From Apium graveolens (lineage: Eukaryota; Streptophyta; Magnoliopsida; Apiales; Apiaceae), in the NCBI RefSeq assembly GCF_009905375.1, contig NC_133653.1:62251956-62315955 (forward strand): a stretch of 64,000 nucleotides of DNA, in the 5' to 3' direction. Positions 10,983 through 22,049 of the stretch are shown piece by piece (within the stretch, counting starts at the first letter, position 1; every line of letters begins with the position of its first letter). Under the pieces are notes generated by a model. The model saw only the letters and a program-made list of their open reading frames with translations, was not told the origin of the DNA and searched no databases. Both the position numbers and the translations under genes were made by a program.

Positions 10983-11814
10983 GGGTGTTTTACTCATATA
11001 TCCTGTTTAGAAAACTGATTTACAAAAATATCCCATTTATAATTGTATTTACAAATATATCCTATATTTAAAATTTTGTTATAACTTTAAATTAATCATT
11101 GTTAAATTTATTATTTCATATTTGTAAATGACTTATATAACCCTTATTACTAACAAATTGGTAGGAGTAATTTTTCACAAATATAAGGAACTAGTATAAT
11201 ATAAACAAGAAACTTTAAGTAATGGTTGATACAAAGTAATACATAAATTAATTATTTAAAAATTAAAAAAGCTCAAGTTTAAAGAAGAACACAAAAATTA
11301 CAATTTTTGAAATCCAAATCAATAATATTTTAATCCTTGCATACCCTAGTTTGTGAGCTACAAATTTGAAGTTTTTTTTAAAATTCCTATTACAAAGAAT
11401 AAATTACTATTATTATTAAAGCAACTCAAGATGTTAAATAACAAAAAATGTTACGTTTTACAAAAAGAAAGAATAAAAATTAACAATAAAAATTTATTAT
11501 CTCCTAATTTCTATTTCTTAAGATGATACACGTAACATATATAATTGGCCACAATGTGATCTCTAGAAAACTTAGGATATTTTTTAATGGCAAAAAATAG
11601 AACCTGTTTACATAATTATCTAGCGCCAACTATAATACTCATAGGGGTATTCTAGTCAAATAAAGTATAAAAATATTTATTTTTATAATTTAATATTAGT
11701 TTATAAGTTATACATGAGTTAAAGATTAACTATAGGACATCTTTATAATTATTTAACAAAATGGGACATATCAGTAAAGTGCCTTATTAATTAGGATATA
11801 ATAGACAAATTCCC
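10983..11814. mobile_element. Non-autonomous Mutator-like element (MULE), 832 bp
   Basis: The element starts GGGTGTTTTACTCATATATC and its right end, reverse-complemented, starts GGGAATTTGTCTATTATATC. The inverted similarity continues imperfectly for about 55 bases, including ATATCCCATTT against ATGTCCCATTT. It is flanked by a perfect 9-bp duplication AACTAATTT. The inside is AT-rich and has no transposase ORF, so it would need a transposase in trans. GGG...CCC ends and a 9-bp TSD fit the Mutator superfamily. It is not a CACTA or hAT element, whose TSDs are 3 and 8 bp. Confidence 0.75.
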
Positions 11815-11823
11815 AACTAATTT
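11815..11823. repeat. 9-bp target-site duplication, right
   Basis: AACTAATTT, identical to 10974-10982. Confidence 0.8.
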
Positions 11824-12600
11824 TTGTAACCCCAAAAATTAATTATTTCTGATTTATTTATTTTTTCATAAAATTTAAATTTCTTAAATTTAAGTTTTTG
11901 TTAGATAATAATTTATGTTTTATTTAATTTTTAAGAAAATTTGAAATTCTTGAAAATTAGATTTTATATAAATATTTATTTTTGATTAATTTATTTTCTA
12001 AGAAAATTAAAAATACTGGAAATTTAATTTCTTTTAAATATTAAATTAAGGTTACTCAAGGATTGGTAGACTCAGGATTTCTCCGGGCTTTTAAAGTGAA
12101 TTTTAATCTTTTGAAGAAAACGAAGACCATGTGCTATTCAGTCGAAAAATTCCTGAACACGGAAATTATAGATAATGGTTTTCTTACTCCAATGGAACTG
12201 ATTTCAAGACCTACAGACGAAAATTGTTAAACTTCCTCAAAGGCTTACTCCATAGGATACCACTGGATTTTCAGACGCAGGAATTGAATGAAATTTCTAC
12301 GGGTACAATTTTTCTCAGAGATTTTAAGACAACTTTATGATTTCAGATTATACAATCACACAATGGTTTGTACCAATGCTAGATTTATCCGGGAATCAAT
12401 GAGATCATACAGGCAGGAATTGTGGAGGACAGAGAGAATAGTGGGGACATACAAATATCTCAGTTACATGCAGTAAAGTTGGAACCTCGGGACAGAATGT
12501 AAGAGTTACTGATAGCTGAATCAGAAGAAGCTCAGCTAGAAGTACTTGAGGGACTAGACGTCAGGGCAGTGTTTCACATGTCAGGGAAGTTTGGTCACAT
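11824..12600. other. AT-rich stretch, no gene recognised
   Basis: 11824-12050 is AT-rich with TTTAAATTTCTTAAATTTAAG-like runs. 12050-12600 has a more balanced composition but only short ORFs, the longest being 62 residues at 12288-12476. I could not match them to any gag or pol segment. It may be the leader or N-terminal gag of element A after heavy decay. Confidence 0.35.
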
Positions 12601-13782
12601 TGGATTCAGATAGAACACAGAAGCTATATCCAAGTATCAAGCCTATCTATTACGAAGTAGAGACTTTTACAGATTCAGTTCAAGAGGTGATTACAAGACT
12701 GATATTGGGATAGATACAAGATTTGAAAGCTACAGTAATGACAAGAGATACTTAACAAGTAACTATCAGGGGTTTTGCTACAACAGAACAAGAAGTTTGA
12801 CAAACAAGGATGAGTAGGGATTTAGTTAAAAAGTTGTGACAAAGGTGGAATATTTTTTTAGGGAAGCAGCCAGTCAAAGCTTATAGTGCACGGGAAAGAG
12901 TTGGGATGGATCAGATGACGAGAATAATGAATATCTTGCTTTCATAGCAATCTCTGAAGATGATCTAACTCACATATCTCAGGTTTCAATTTCTTGAACC
13001 ACTACAATATTTTGCTCTCAATATTCAATGCATGATAAGATCATAGTGGTTCAATGTTTAACACTCGCACAAGTATGATAGCATCACACATAAATAATGC
13101 TGAACTAGTTCACTAGATTATTTTTCTGGTAACTAGGATTGATGTTTAACTTTTGCATGTTACTTTAGATGATATTAGATGTGTGTTTGAATATTTGTTA
13201 AACATGATTAATTGCTTTAGTGAGATATATGTTTTCCAGCACTTAAGACCTTTGTTTATGCTTACTCTCTATATCCTATTACATTGTGATTTATCCATTT
13301 GATCTGAATTGTTTGTTAAAATGTATTAGTTTACAATTGGATTGAGATAGCTAGATGAGATATATTGACAGGATTAGACTAGATAGAATCAGTGATTTAT
13401 TTATTAATTTTGTTTGTTCCATATCATGCCTGTCTTTCTTAATTCTTATGTGTAATGTTTCTAAATGAATGCCATGCATTCCTAAGACAATGCTTGCTTA
13501 TTACAGTAAAAGCATGTTTAGGATTACATTAGGGCAAAGACTGCTGGTTCTCCTTATGTAAGGTTGGAACCATATTCCCCTAGCCTAGAGAAAAATCTGT
13601 CAAGGGTATTGAAATGGAGAAATTGGCCAGTCAAAGATAAGAATTAGCATGATAAGGTTGCAGCTGTTGTTATCTCTGGTTATAGTAAAATCTCCAATCC
13701 ATATGGACCCAAACTGATACGTTGGGTACTAAGAACTGTTAATCCATTTGTGAGTGCATGACATAACAATTTAATTGATTCA
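12600..13782 (+). pseudogene. Element A gag remnant (Sirevirus-like)
   Basis: Plus-strand fragments of a Sirevirus gag are present. Near 12700 the phrase DLKAT matches the gag core of S3 and B. Near 12890-12970 an acidic segment beginning KSWDGSDDEN and continuing EYLAF matches the KSWD...NYALMA region of S3 and B. At 13537-13755 an almost open stretch ends in GPKLIRWVLRTVNP, the C-terminal gag signature (compare WVLKTN in S3). About 13000-13510 is T-rich and non-coding. The frame runs on after the S3 insertion at 27105. It is too broken to make a protein. Confidence 0.6.
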
Positions 13783-13787
13783 TATGT
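13783..13787. repeat. S3 target-site duplication, left (TATGT)
   Basis: TATGT directly precedes the LTR start and is repeated exactly at 27100-27104. This proves the borders of S3. Confidence 0.9.
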
Positions 13788-14398
13788 TGTTAGGTCACAC
13801 ACACTGTAGAGGGGGTGAATACAGTGTATAATACAATCAAATCGAACTTTAATATCTTAAGTAACAGAAAACAAACTTTATTGAAACAATAAACTCTGTT
13901 ACAGTATGGAACTGTTACCTCTCAGTGATGAACAAATATCACGAGAGCTGCTAGGGTTACAATGAATAATCTTCTCGAATATGATAACACTTGTAGTGTA
14001 AACCCTATGTCTATGTTTATATACTACACAGTTACAAGATAATCGCTAATTGATATGGAATATAATTCTGCTTCCTAAAATATATCAATCAGATATCTTT
14101 TCTTCCAAGTATTCCATTCTTCACGGAACTCTTTCTTCATGCATATCTCTTCTTATGTTTATCTCGATCTTCTTTCCTTTAATCAGCTACTTTCCTTATC
14201 TAATCGTCCTTCATCACTTAAGTTCTGATATCCAACTTCTGATGATTATCTCCTGATAATATAACTACTGATATCCTTAAGTCCTGACTTCCAGTATAAG
14301 TACTGATTCCCAGTTAAGTACTGATTTGTCCTGTTAAGTAAGATCTGAAAACTAAACATAAATCATATTAGCCATGACATTATCAAATATATCTAACA
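13788..14398 (-). repeat. S3 3' LTR (611 bp)
   Basis: Plus-strand reading starts TGTTAGGTCACACACACTG and ends ATATATCTAACA. It has the same length as the 5' copy. A TATA-like box (minus GTATATAAAC) lies near 14014-14023. The part near 14220-14340 is a cluster of TTAAGTTCTGATA and AAGTACTGAT motifs. Confidence 0.95.
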
Positions 14399-14411
14399 AT
14401 CTCCCCCAACT
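14399..14411 (-). promoter_or_regulatory. S3 polypurine tract
   Basis: The minus strand reads AGTTGGGGGAGAT immediately before the 3' LTR. It is identical to the S2 tract at 8020-8032. Confidence 0.9.
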
Positions 14412-14603
14412 TGTAAATTAGCATAATATACAAGTTTAACAGATATTTGATGATGTCAAAAATATTAAGTACAAATGCATGAGAATTAGACTAGATAACT
14501 ACAACTTACAGTCCTTAAAACTTTACCAATATTTAACTTCTGATAACAACTTCAGTCTGTACAAATATCAGAATGTAAGTAGTTGTAGATCTTTGACTTG
14601 GCT

Positions 14604-17600
14604 TCATCTTCTGATCTCTCTGATGTCAGGAGTTGTTCTGAGATAGTTCTTCAACAAACATCTCTCAGCATATCTAAGTTCATCAATCATTCTCCTTTTG
14701 GCATCTTTAAGCTCTGCAGTATCTTCACCAATTTGAAAGATTGCAGCCCTGAGATCGTTAATCTTTGCTTTTCTTATATCCTGATTCAGTCTGATCAAAT
14801 AAGCTTTATCAGACTCAAGATTGAATTCCACAGCCCTGTACCCTAGAAAGGTAGTTATAATTTGAGCAGAATTGGGCTTCATTTCAACTATATCACCCTT
14901 GTGATCTCTGTACTTTGGAACATATGTGCTGTCAAATTTAACAAAATAAAGTCTTTTCTGTCTCTGAATCTGATCCTTCAAATAGTTTGCAGCAGTTCCT
15001 GTCAATCTGTCATCCACTTGAAGTAAGAATAGTACATGCTCCAATTCTTCAAAATACTTCAATGGAATGGCATTTTGCCTTATATGATAAACCCTACCAT
15101 CTGTCATGAAATACAACAAGATATATTCTTTCAAGTAGGTATGGTAAACCATTTGTACAGATTCCAGTTGATTCAATCTCTCAGGAGTTGCTCCAATACC
15201 TGGTTCACTCAAGGAAGTTGGATCATTGGTAGTGTTCTGTATTCTCCGTTCATCAGCACTTCCCAATCCAGTTTTATCTCTTGCTTCCTTTCCAGTAACT
15301 ACTCTAGCTTCAAAACCACTTGCAGTAGTCTTCAAAGGTTGAGTCTGTTTTGCTTTAGTGAATCCTGGTAGGAGTGTTCTTGGTCTATCTTCTGATATCA
15401 AGTTAACTTGAGCTATGTCAGAGGTTACTTGCTTCTTCTGAATATCAGAACTTATAGTTTCTTGACTCTGAACAACTTGAGCCATGTCAGAGGTTGTTTT
15501 AAGAACTTTTCTTGAAGTCAGAGCAAGATCATCCTTTTCATCAGTAATTTCTTCATCCTCAGGAGGCACATAAACCTTGATAGGTTCACCAACCTTTTCT
15601 TTACCCTTGGATCTTGGATCTATCTGCGGTTGTGATTTAGCCAATGTTGCTTTAGTATGTGTCCTTTCTTTGATCACAATGCCTTTGAGTTTTGGAAGTG
15701 GCTTTTTACCAGAAGCTTCAGATTTAGATGTGACTTTCTCTGATTTAAGTCTGGCTTCTTCTTCCATTAAACTCTCCAAGTCCATTCCTGGATTTTCCTG
15801 AAGAAATAACTGTCTTGACATTTCCTCATCAAGATCTAAAAGTTCATCAGAACTTATCCTTTTACCAGTAGCAGAACTTATTCTTTTCCCAGTATCAGAA
15901 CTTGTCCTGTGACTTGTGATTTCAGCTTTTCTTGATGTGAAACCTCTACCTTGACTATGACCTCTACCCATTCTAGAGTTTCCTTGATCATCCTTTTCAT
16001 CATCCTTCCCTTTCAGTGTCTTGTCAGTCTTACATTTGGACTTAATTACTTTCTCCCCCTTTTTGGCATCAGCAGGTAATAGGAGAGAGACAAGCAATTC
16101 CACTGAGGCTTGGATTTCAGTAAGTTGAGATTGCTGAGAAGCTTGATTTTTCAGAATATCATCAATCTGAGCTTGTTGTATCTCTGGAGTCTTCTCAATA
16201 AAAGCAATCCTGTTAAAGGTAGGCTTGAAGAATTATTTCTTATCAATCTTGTGAACTTGATCTTGTTTGATAAATTCTTCCCGAATCTTGTGTAGCTCTG
16301 CATGAGTAGTTGAATGAAGACCATGTAGATGTTTAGTACTCAATGCAATGACTCTAAGCTGGGTTTTGAAATCATCAGAATTTAACAGTTCATCAGCTTT
16401 AGTCAAGTGCTCAGAAAGATGCTTTTCAGTTGGAACACAGGAAACTGAATTCCATTCCTTAGTCCACTCTTGTCCTGCAGGAGTTTCACTTCAAGGCACT
16501 GGTGCTTCTCCGGTAACAAACTTCTAAACAAGTTCAGAATTAAGAATAGTTTGTTGAGGAGCATGTCCTGAAGGGCCTGCTTCATCAGTATCTGCAGTTG
16601 GAGCAGCATCACCAGTATCTCCAGCATTTGCAGCATTAGAACTTACAGAATCAGTATCCTCTGATAAAACAACAGTGTGAGTAGCAATGGAGGCTTCAGC
16701 ATCCTCTAATTGCTGATCTGGTTCTAAGTTCTGATCAACAGCCATATCCTGATGCTCACCTAAAGTCTGATCATCAGCATCTAGATGCAGAGAAGGTGTT
16801 GTAGATAACTCTGGAGTTTGAACATCATCAGTAATAGGTGTTGTTGAAGGATTAGTTGCTGTTGGAGCTTCTAAGAGAATTACTTCAGGCACAACCAAGT
16901 TTTGAACATCAATATCAGCACTTGTGCCTGGATCAACAAGAGATACAGATGGTGTGTTGACCTTTTCAGAAACAGCTTCCTTAGATGGAGTTGATGGAGA
17001 AGAAGTAACTTTAGCAAATTCCTTTTCTTGGGAGATCAGAGATTCCTGATCCCCTTCCTTAGCTGCTTCCTCTTCATCATCTGAAGCTGGCCTATTTGCC
17101 CTCTGTTTCTTGTATCTCTTTGTAGATTTGGATTCCTTGGGAGTTTTAGGAATTGTCATTCTTCGAAGCCTCTTGAGAACCTAGATCCCCCAATTCCAGA
17201 ATCCTTCAAAGAAGTATGTTTCTCAGATTCATTAACAACAGGTTCTAAAGAAGGAACCTGTTCCTCAGTATCAGATTCATCTCTCAAAGCAATCCTCCTT
17301 CTCTTTTGAGGTGTTTGAGGAACAGTCTTTGTCCTCTTAGGTTTGGAAGATGAAGGCTTCACAGTAGGTGTTGAGGATGAAGGTTGAACAGTCTGTGAAG
17401 TGGAGAGATAGGATTTGATATATTGCCTGAGGGTTGGTTGAGTAGAATGAGTGGTAGGTGCTGATAGTTGTTGTGATGTTTGGGAGGTTGTTGTTGGTTG
17501 GACATCAGAATAAACAGATCTATAAGTATCAGGATCAGCATTTACTAAGACCTGTTTTACAGACTGAGGAATCTGTAAAGGTCTAACCACTGATTTCTTA

Positions 17601-18328
17601 GTGTCAACATTTATCAGGTCATTAAAGTAGCGTTTTGCAACCTTAAAAGGTGGAGTTGAGGAACTGACTAATTAAGGTTCATCAGTATAAAAAGTATATA
17701 TAAGTTGACAGAATCTAGCAAAGTAAACAACATTCCTATCCTCTGTCATCCTATCCCCAATACAACCAATTATAGCAATTGCAAAATCAAAATGAGTTTG
17801 ATTTATAACAGCATACCCGATGTGCTGACTCATAATTGGGATATCATCAAAATTCGAACACTTGTTTCCAAAAGCTTTAGTGATGCAGTCGAAGAAGAAG
17901 CTCCATTCTTTTCTGATATGAGCCCGTTTCAACTGCCCAAGTTTTGCCAAACTCTGTTCATACCCCAAATTGGCCATTAACTCCTGAAGAGCGGATTCCT
18001 CTGGAATTGAAAAAGTACATCCTTCTGGGAGATGTAGAGCCCTGCGTATTGTACCAGGAGTAACTACATATGAAGAATCACCCACTTCGAAAACAATACT
18101 AGGAGTGCCATGTGTACCACCATTATCAAAGTGCCCAGTCCGCCAAAATGTCAGAACTTGTTGGCTCGAAAAGACTGAAGGCTGGGTCAATGCATACCCA
18201 ATCTCACTGTGTGCAAGAAGATCTTGCACAAAATGCAATTCAGATGGAGCTTCAGCATGATCAAGAATTGCAGCATAGTTGTTTGGAACAAATTTAGCTC
18301 CATCAATGATTAAATCCTTAGGTGCCAT
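14604..18328 (-). pseudogene. S3 long 3' accessory ORF (~1,240 codons), unknown function, broken
   Basis: This is one ancestral ORF after pol. The N-terminal 218 residues (17672-18328) form a compact helical domain with FWRTGHF, TPGTIRRALHLPEG and the end FARFCQLIYTFYTDEP. In Asteraceae I recall relatives auto-labelled 'synaptobrevin, longin-like'; that label is not supported here. An in-frame TAA at 17672-17674 follows. The frame then continues through a Ser/Thr/Pro-rich linker (17156-17590). One frameshift near 17160 leads to an acidic linker (16524-17159). A stop-containing stretch comes next, then a 499-residue open C-terminal part (14604-16103) with a basic tract and a conserved domain (YFMTDGRV, KYFEELEHVLFLLQ). 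The ATG lies in CACATGGCA context behind a TATA-like box. The same protein is recognisable in S1 and S2. Its position matches the Sirevirus env-like ORF, but I see no signal peptide or membrane anchor. Confidence 0.75.
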
Positions 18329-18474
18329 GTGAAAAATTGAGATGTAAGAGTGCCTGTTAGGTGTTTGATAAAATGTCTATATGAAAAACCAACGTGAGAA
18401 GAAGAAGGAGAGTAAAAGCAAGTAGAGAAAAAGTATGAAAGAAAATAAAAGATTAAAAAAAATCTTCTCTCTGT

Positions 18475-18487
18475 CTTACTTATACCC
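18475..18487 (-). promoter_or_regulatory. TATA-like box upstream of S3 long accessory ORF
   Basis: The minus strand reads GGGTATAAGTAAG about 150 bases before the ATG at 18328, followed by a pyrimidine-rich leader. This suggests separate transcription, but it is only inferred. Confidence 0.35.
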
Positions 18488-19045
18488 TGAAAGAAAATGT
18501 TACCGTTGGACACCTGTCAGACATGCAGTAATAACGGATAGTTACCGGGCTCAAGAAAACAGTAATCATTACTTACCCATTTGCCTTTTTTCAAGGAAAA
18601 ATCGTTCCACTTACCCAAATATTCCATTAATCAAGGTGAAATAGTTTTAATTCAAAATTGAAACCGTTCCCACTTATTTAATTATTTTTCACTGTAACAT
18701 TAATATTCTGAAAATAAATCAAGTGAAAATGACCAATATAAATCAGATGAGTAAGTACTGATAAAGGAAAATTAGAACTTAAATTAAAACATAATTTATA
18801 TGGTCATCAGAATATGAATATTTATCAGGATTTATCAATGCATTACAAAATATCTCAGAGACAAAATCTTGAAAAAAAAACAAATTTCATTAATATATCA
18901 AGAGAATACATTCATGAAATTGAAATTACATCAGAATTTATACAAGATTTCCCTAAGCTGCTAAACCTAACATCAACAGCCTTAGTCCTAGCTCAAGAAG
19001 CAGGGCAATGCTAACGATGAAGAAAAACAGGAAGAAGAAAATAAA
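18488..19045. other. S3 spacer between small ORF and long accessory ORF
   Basis: AT-rich and without supported coding sequence on the minus strand. It carries a few TCAGAATTTA-type motifs and presumably holds the end of the small-ORF transcript and control sequence for the long ORF. Confidence 0.45.
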
Positions 19046-19315
19046 TCATTTCTTCTTCCTACTCTCGACAAACAGAATGGCGAGTCGAATGATTCGCTCT
19101 TGCTGGCGGAGAGCTTCCGGCCTTTCCTCCTCCAATTGCTCCAGATGGCGATGGTAATCCATATAGAAGAATAGGAGGTGAGTGAGTACCTCCTGTGGGA
19201 AAGAGTCCCATATCTTATCAGGAATGGCAGTGACGTGCCATTCCTGCTGCCAATTGGCACAGCTTAGCTCCATATTGAATGTTTCGTAGTTCAAAAACAT
19301 GTTGTATCTGACCAT
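19046..19315 (-). CDS. Small conserved accessory protein of S3 (89 aa), unknown function
   Basis: This is an intact ORF. I chose the ATG at 19315 rather than the longer in-frame start at 19429, because similarity to the S1 copy (2836-3102) begins exactly there and the context ACACCATGG is strong. Shared blocks include QEWHVT, LLFFYMDYH, LEEER and IIRLA-LFV-SR. The centre is rich in aromatic and leucine residues and the last third is a charged helix. No known domain is recognised. It sits between pol and the long accessory ORF on the same strand. A TATATAAG-type box lies 86 bases upstream. Confidence 0.6.
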   Translation of the reverse strand: MVRYNMFLNYETFNMELSCANWQQEWHVTAIPDKIWDSFPQEVLTHLLFFYMDYHRHLEQLEEERPEALRQQERIIRLAILFVESRKKK

Positions 19316-19395
19316 GGTGTTTTTGAAAGAAAAAGGATGAAGGTAAGATGAGTTTGTGAGAAAGGATTTGATGGGAAGGCTGATGTGAAGTGGTT

Positions 19396-19407
19396 GCTTA
19401 TATAGGC
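19396..19407 (-). promoter_or_regulatory. TATA box upstream of S3 small ORF
   Basis: The minus strand reads GCCTATATAAGC, followed by an A/C-rich leader of about 80 bases to the ATG. The position matches the box in S1, so the arrangement is conserved between two diverged copies. Confidence 0.5.
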
Positions 19408-19439
19408 AAGAGAATGCCCGGAGACGCAAAGAAATTTAA

Positions 19440-20736
19440 TGCTGACAGGTAGAATTAATTCTACCTCGTCTCCCCAGACTTGGAAAAAGAAAAACATTCA
19501 TTGGAAAGAGAAAACATGGTTTAATGCGCACAAGAAGCAAGTAAAAGTTGACTGTTCAAGTACGAATACCATTAACCCTAACCATAGTGACTATTAATCT
19601 TCCACTTCAACATATTCTAGTTTGAACCGAGACTGTTATCAAATTTTATCCACAGATAAATCAAGTAAAGAATTAGACTGTAATATCAGAACTTAACAGT
19701 CATCAGAACATAATTTCTTAACTCGAAAAAAGAATGCCTATCTTAGTAAGTCCTCATACAAGTTCTGAGTTATATTCTTCAGAACTTAATCATCAGAACA
19801 TGCAACCAGAACTTGTCCTCAGAATTCATGCAAAGTGACACAATGACTGTTTATCTAAAACAACATAGATCACCACAGTAATTTTTATCATTCATATGGA
19901 GTAATTAGTGAGTGCATTAAGCTAAATGTCAGACAAAGAGTAAAGTCTGATTCACTTCAGTACATCTTAGAAATAAGGCATAACTAAAACTTTGCTAAAG
20001 AGCTGTCATTATTCTGTAACCTACTGTTGAATGAGTTCATGCTTGAGTCCACCTCAACTATTTTGTGCTAATTTTGTGCATCTTTTTAAATTCCATTTCA
20101 CAGTGGCTTCTCAGTGTAAGTGAGTCACGACTGCTTATCAGAATTTATGCCATTATCAGAGTATTTCTCCAGTAATCATAGAGTGTGAAAAGTCATCAAG
20201 AAAATATTTTGCTTTTCTAATGCATATTTACTTAATACCAGCAATGCACTTGGGTCGTCCCTTCCACATTTTTACTCTAGATCTCAAAGGAGTACCTGAT
20301 TTTATTCTTTGATCCTTTTGCTTTTTATTTTGATAAGTGAGGTTTATCAGCACTTAGTGCATTCAGCAGATTTACTAGTATCAGAACTTAACAGATGAGT
20401 AGCATTATTCTAATTTGTGACTTAGTAATAAGATAAACAAAGTAAACTCAACTAAGCTAAATTATCAGAATTTGCTTGTGTCAATAGATTTCCACAGAAA
20501 TAATTACTTCTTACATGGGATCATTTGTTTATTGAAGACTACTAGGTCAGCATCTAGCACAGTTATCCTCATAGGATTGAATAGTTACTTAAACAGACAT
20601 ATCACTTATCAGAGTTTAGAAACATATATCAGACAATAGTCAGTACTTAAACACATTTGTCAATTAAACACAGAATACACAAAGAGTTTAATTTCTGTAA
20701 ATACTGATCATAAAGTCTGATATAACTGAAACAAGA
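19440..20736. other. S3 gene-poor region downstream of pol
   Basis: There is no ORF. It aligns with 3187-4446 of S1. It contains many TCAGAACTTA/TCAGAATTTA motifs (near 19690, 19800, 19830, 20140, 20385, 20465). Confidence 0.5.
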
Positions 20737-22049
20737 CTAAGCAGATTTAGAGAAAGAACCTGAAACCATTCCAAGTTCATTTACCAATCTTGTAAAAGTG
20801 GCTTTACACAATGGTTTTGTGAAGATATCTGCTAGTTGTTGATCTGTTGGAACAAAGTGCAATTCCACTGTACCTTCATCCACATGTTCTCTTATGAAGT
20901 GGTACCTGATGCTGATGTGCTTTGTCATAGAGTGTTGAACTGGATTACCTGTCATAGCAATAGCACTTTGATTATCACAGTAAATAGGGATTTTGAAATA
21001 TGTTAACCCATAATCCAGTAACTGATTCTTCATCCAAAGAATCTGTGCACAACAGCTTCCTGCAGCAATATACTCTGCTTCTGCAGTTGATGTGGAAATT
21101 GATTTTTGTTTCTTGCTGAACCAAGAAACCAATCTGCCTCCAAGAAATTGGCAGCTTCCACTTGTGCTTTTCCTGTCAATTTTGTAACCTACAAAATCTG
21201 CATCTGAGTAACCTATTAGTTTAAAATCTGATTCTCTAGGATACCACAATCCCAGATTAGCTGTTCCTTTAAGATACTTATTCTTTTCACAGCTGTTAAG
21301 TGAGGTTCTCTTGGATCTGCTTGAAATATTGCACACAGACAGGTAGCATACATGATATCAGGTCTACTAGCAGTTAGATAGTGTAGAGAGCCAATCATAC
21401 CTCTGTAATCAGTAATATCTACTGATTTACCAGTATCCTTATCCAGTTTTGTTGCAGTGGCCATGGGAGTGGATGCACTTGAACAATCTTGCATTCCAAA
21501 TTTCTTCAGCAAATTTCTGGTGTACTTAGTTTGACAAATAAAAGTGCCTTCTTCATTCTGCTTGACTTGAAGGACCAGAAAATAGCTAAGTTCCCCCATC
21601 ATACTCATCTGATACCTTGACTGCATCAGTTTGGCAAACTTCTTGCAAAGTCTGTCATTTGTAGACCCAAAAATGATATCATCAACATAAATCTGGACCA
21701 GAAGTAAGTCCTTTCCATGGTTGAGGTAGAACAGTATTTTGTCTATTATTCCTCTATTGAATCCACTTTCCAGAAGAAACTGAGCTAAAGTCTCATACCA
21801 TGCTCTAGGAGCTTGCTTAAGTCCATAAAGTGCTTTATCAAGCCTATAGACATAATCTGGATGTTTGGAGTCTACAAAGCCTGGAGGTTGTTCAACATAT
21901 ACTTCCTCCTCCAATTCTCCATTGAGAAAAGCACTTTTCACATCCATTTGAAAGACAGTAAACTTTTTGTGAGCAGCATAAGCCAAAAATATCCTTATGG
22001 CTTCTAACCTAGCAACTGGTGCAAATGTTTCATCATAATCAATTCCCTC
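20737..22049 (-). pseudogene. S3 reverse transcriptase C-part and RNase H, frameshifted
   Basis: This continues pol after an in-frame TAG (about 22048-22050, in [13 protein letters not shown]). The RT catalytic motif YVDD is intact in [11 protein letters not shown] (in the ORF 21216-21986). A small deletion near 21270 shifts the frame between KRI and YLKGT, and the rest continues at 20737-21336. RNase H keeps its acidic residues (YSDADF, TAEAEY, YCDNQS) and ends GMVSGSFSKSA. With one nonsense codon and one frameshift, the copy is not functional as it stands. Confidence 0.9.

Noticed and set aside
15036..15371. Plus-strand ORFs within S1 and S3 (for example 15036-15371, 24523-24813, 25438-25743, 22944-23189)
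   Set aside because: They lie antisense to gag, pol or accessory coding sequence and show no similarity or start context of their own.
17672..18328. Host synaptobrevin/longin gene
   Set aside because: The ORF sits inside S3 between PPT and pol with element-wide decay, and I see no longin or SNARE motif. The name is an annotation habit for related proteins.
14604..18328. Envelope glycoprotein
   Set aside because: Only the position fits. No signal peptide, membrane anchor or cleavage site is visible, so I call it an accessory ORF of unknown function.
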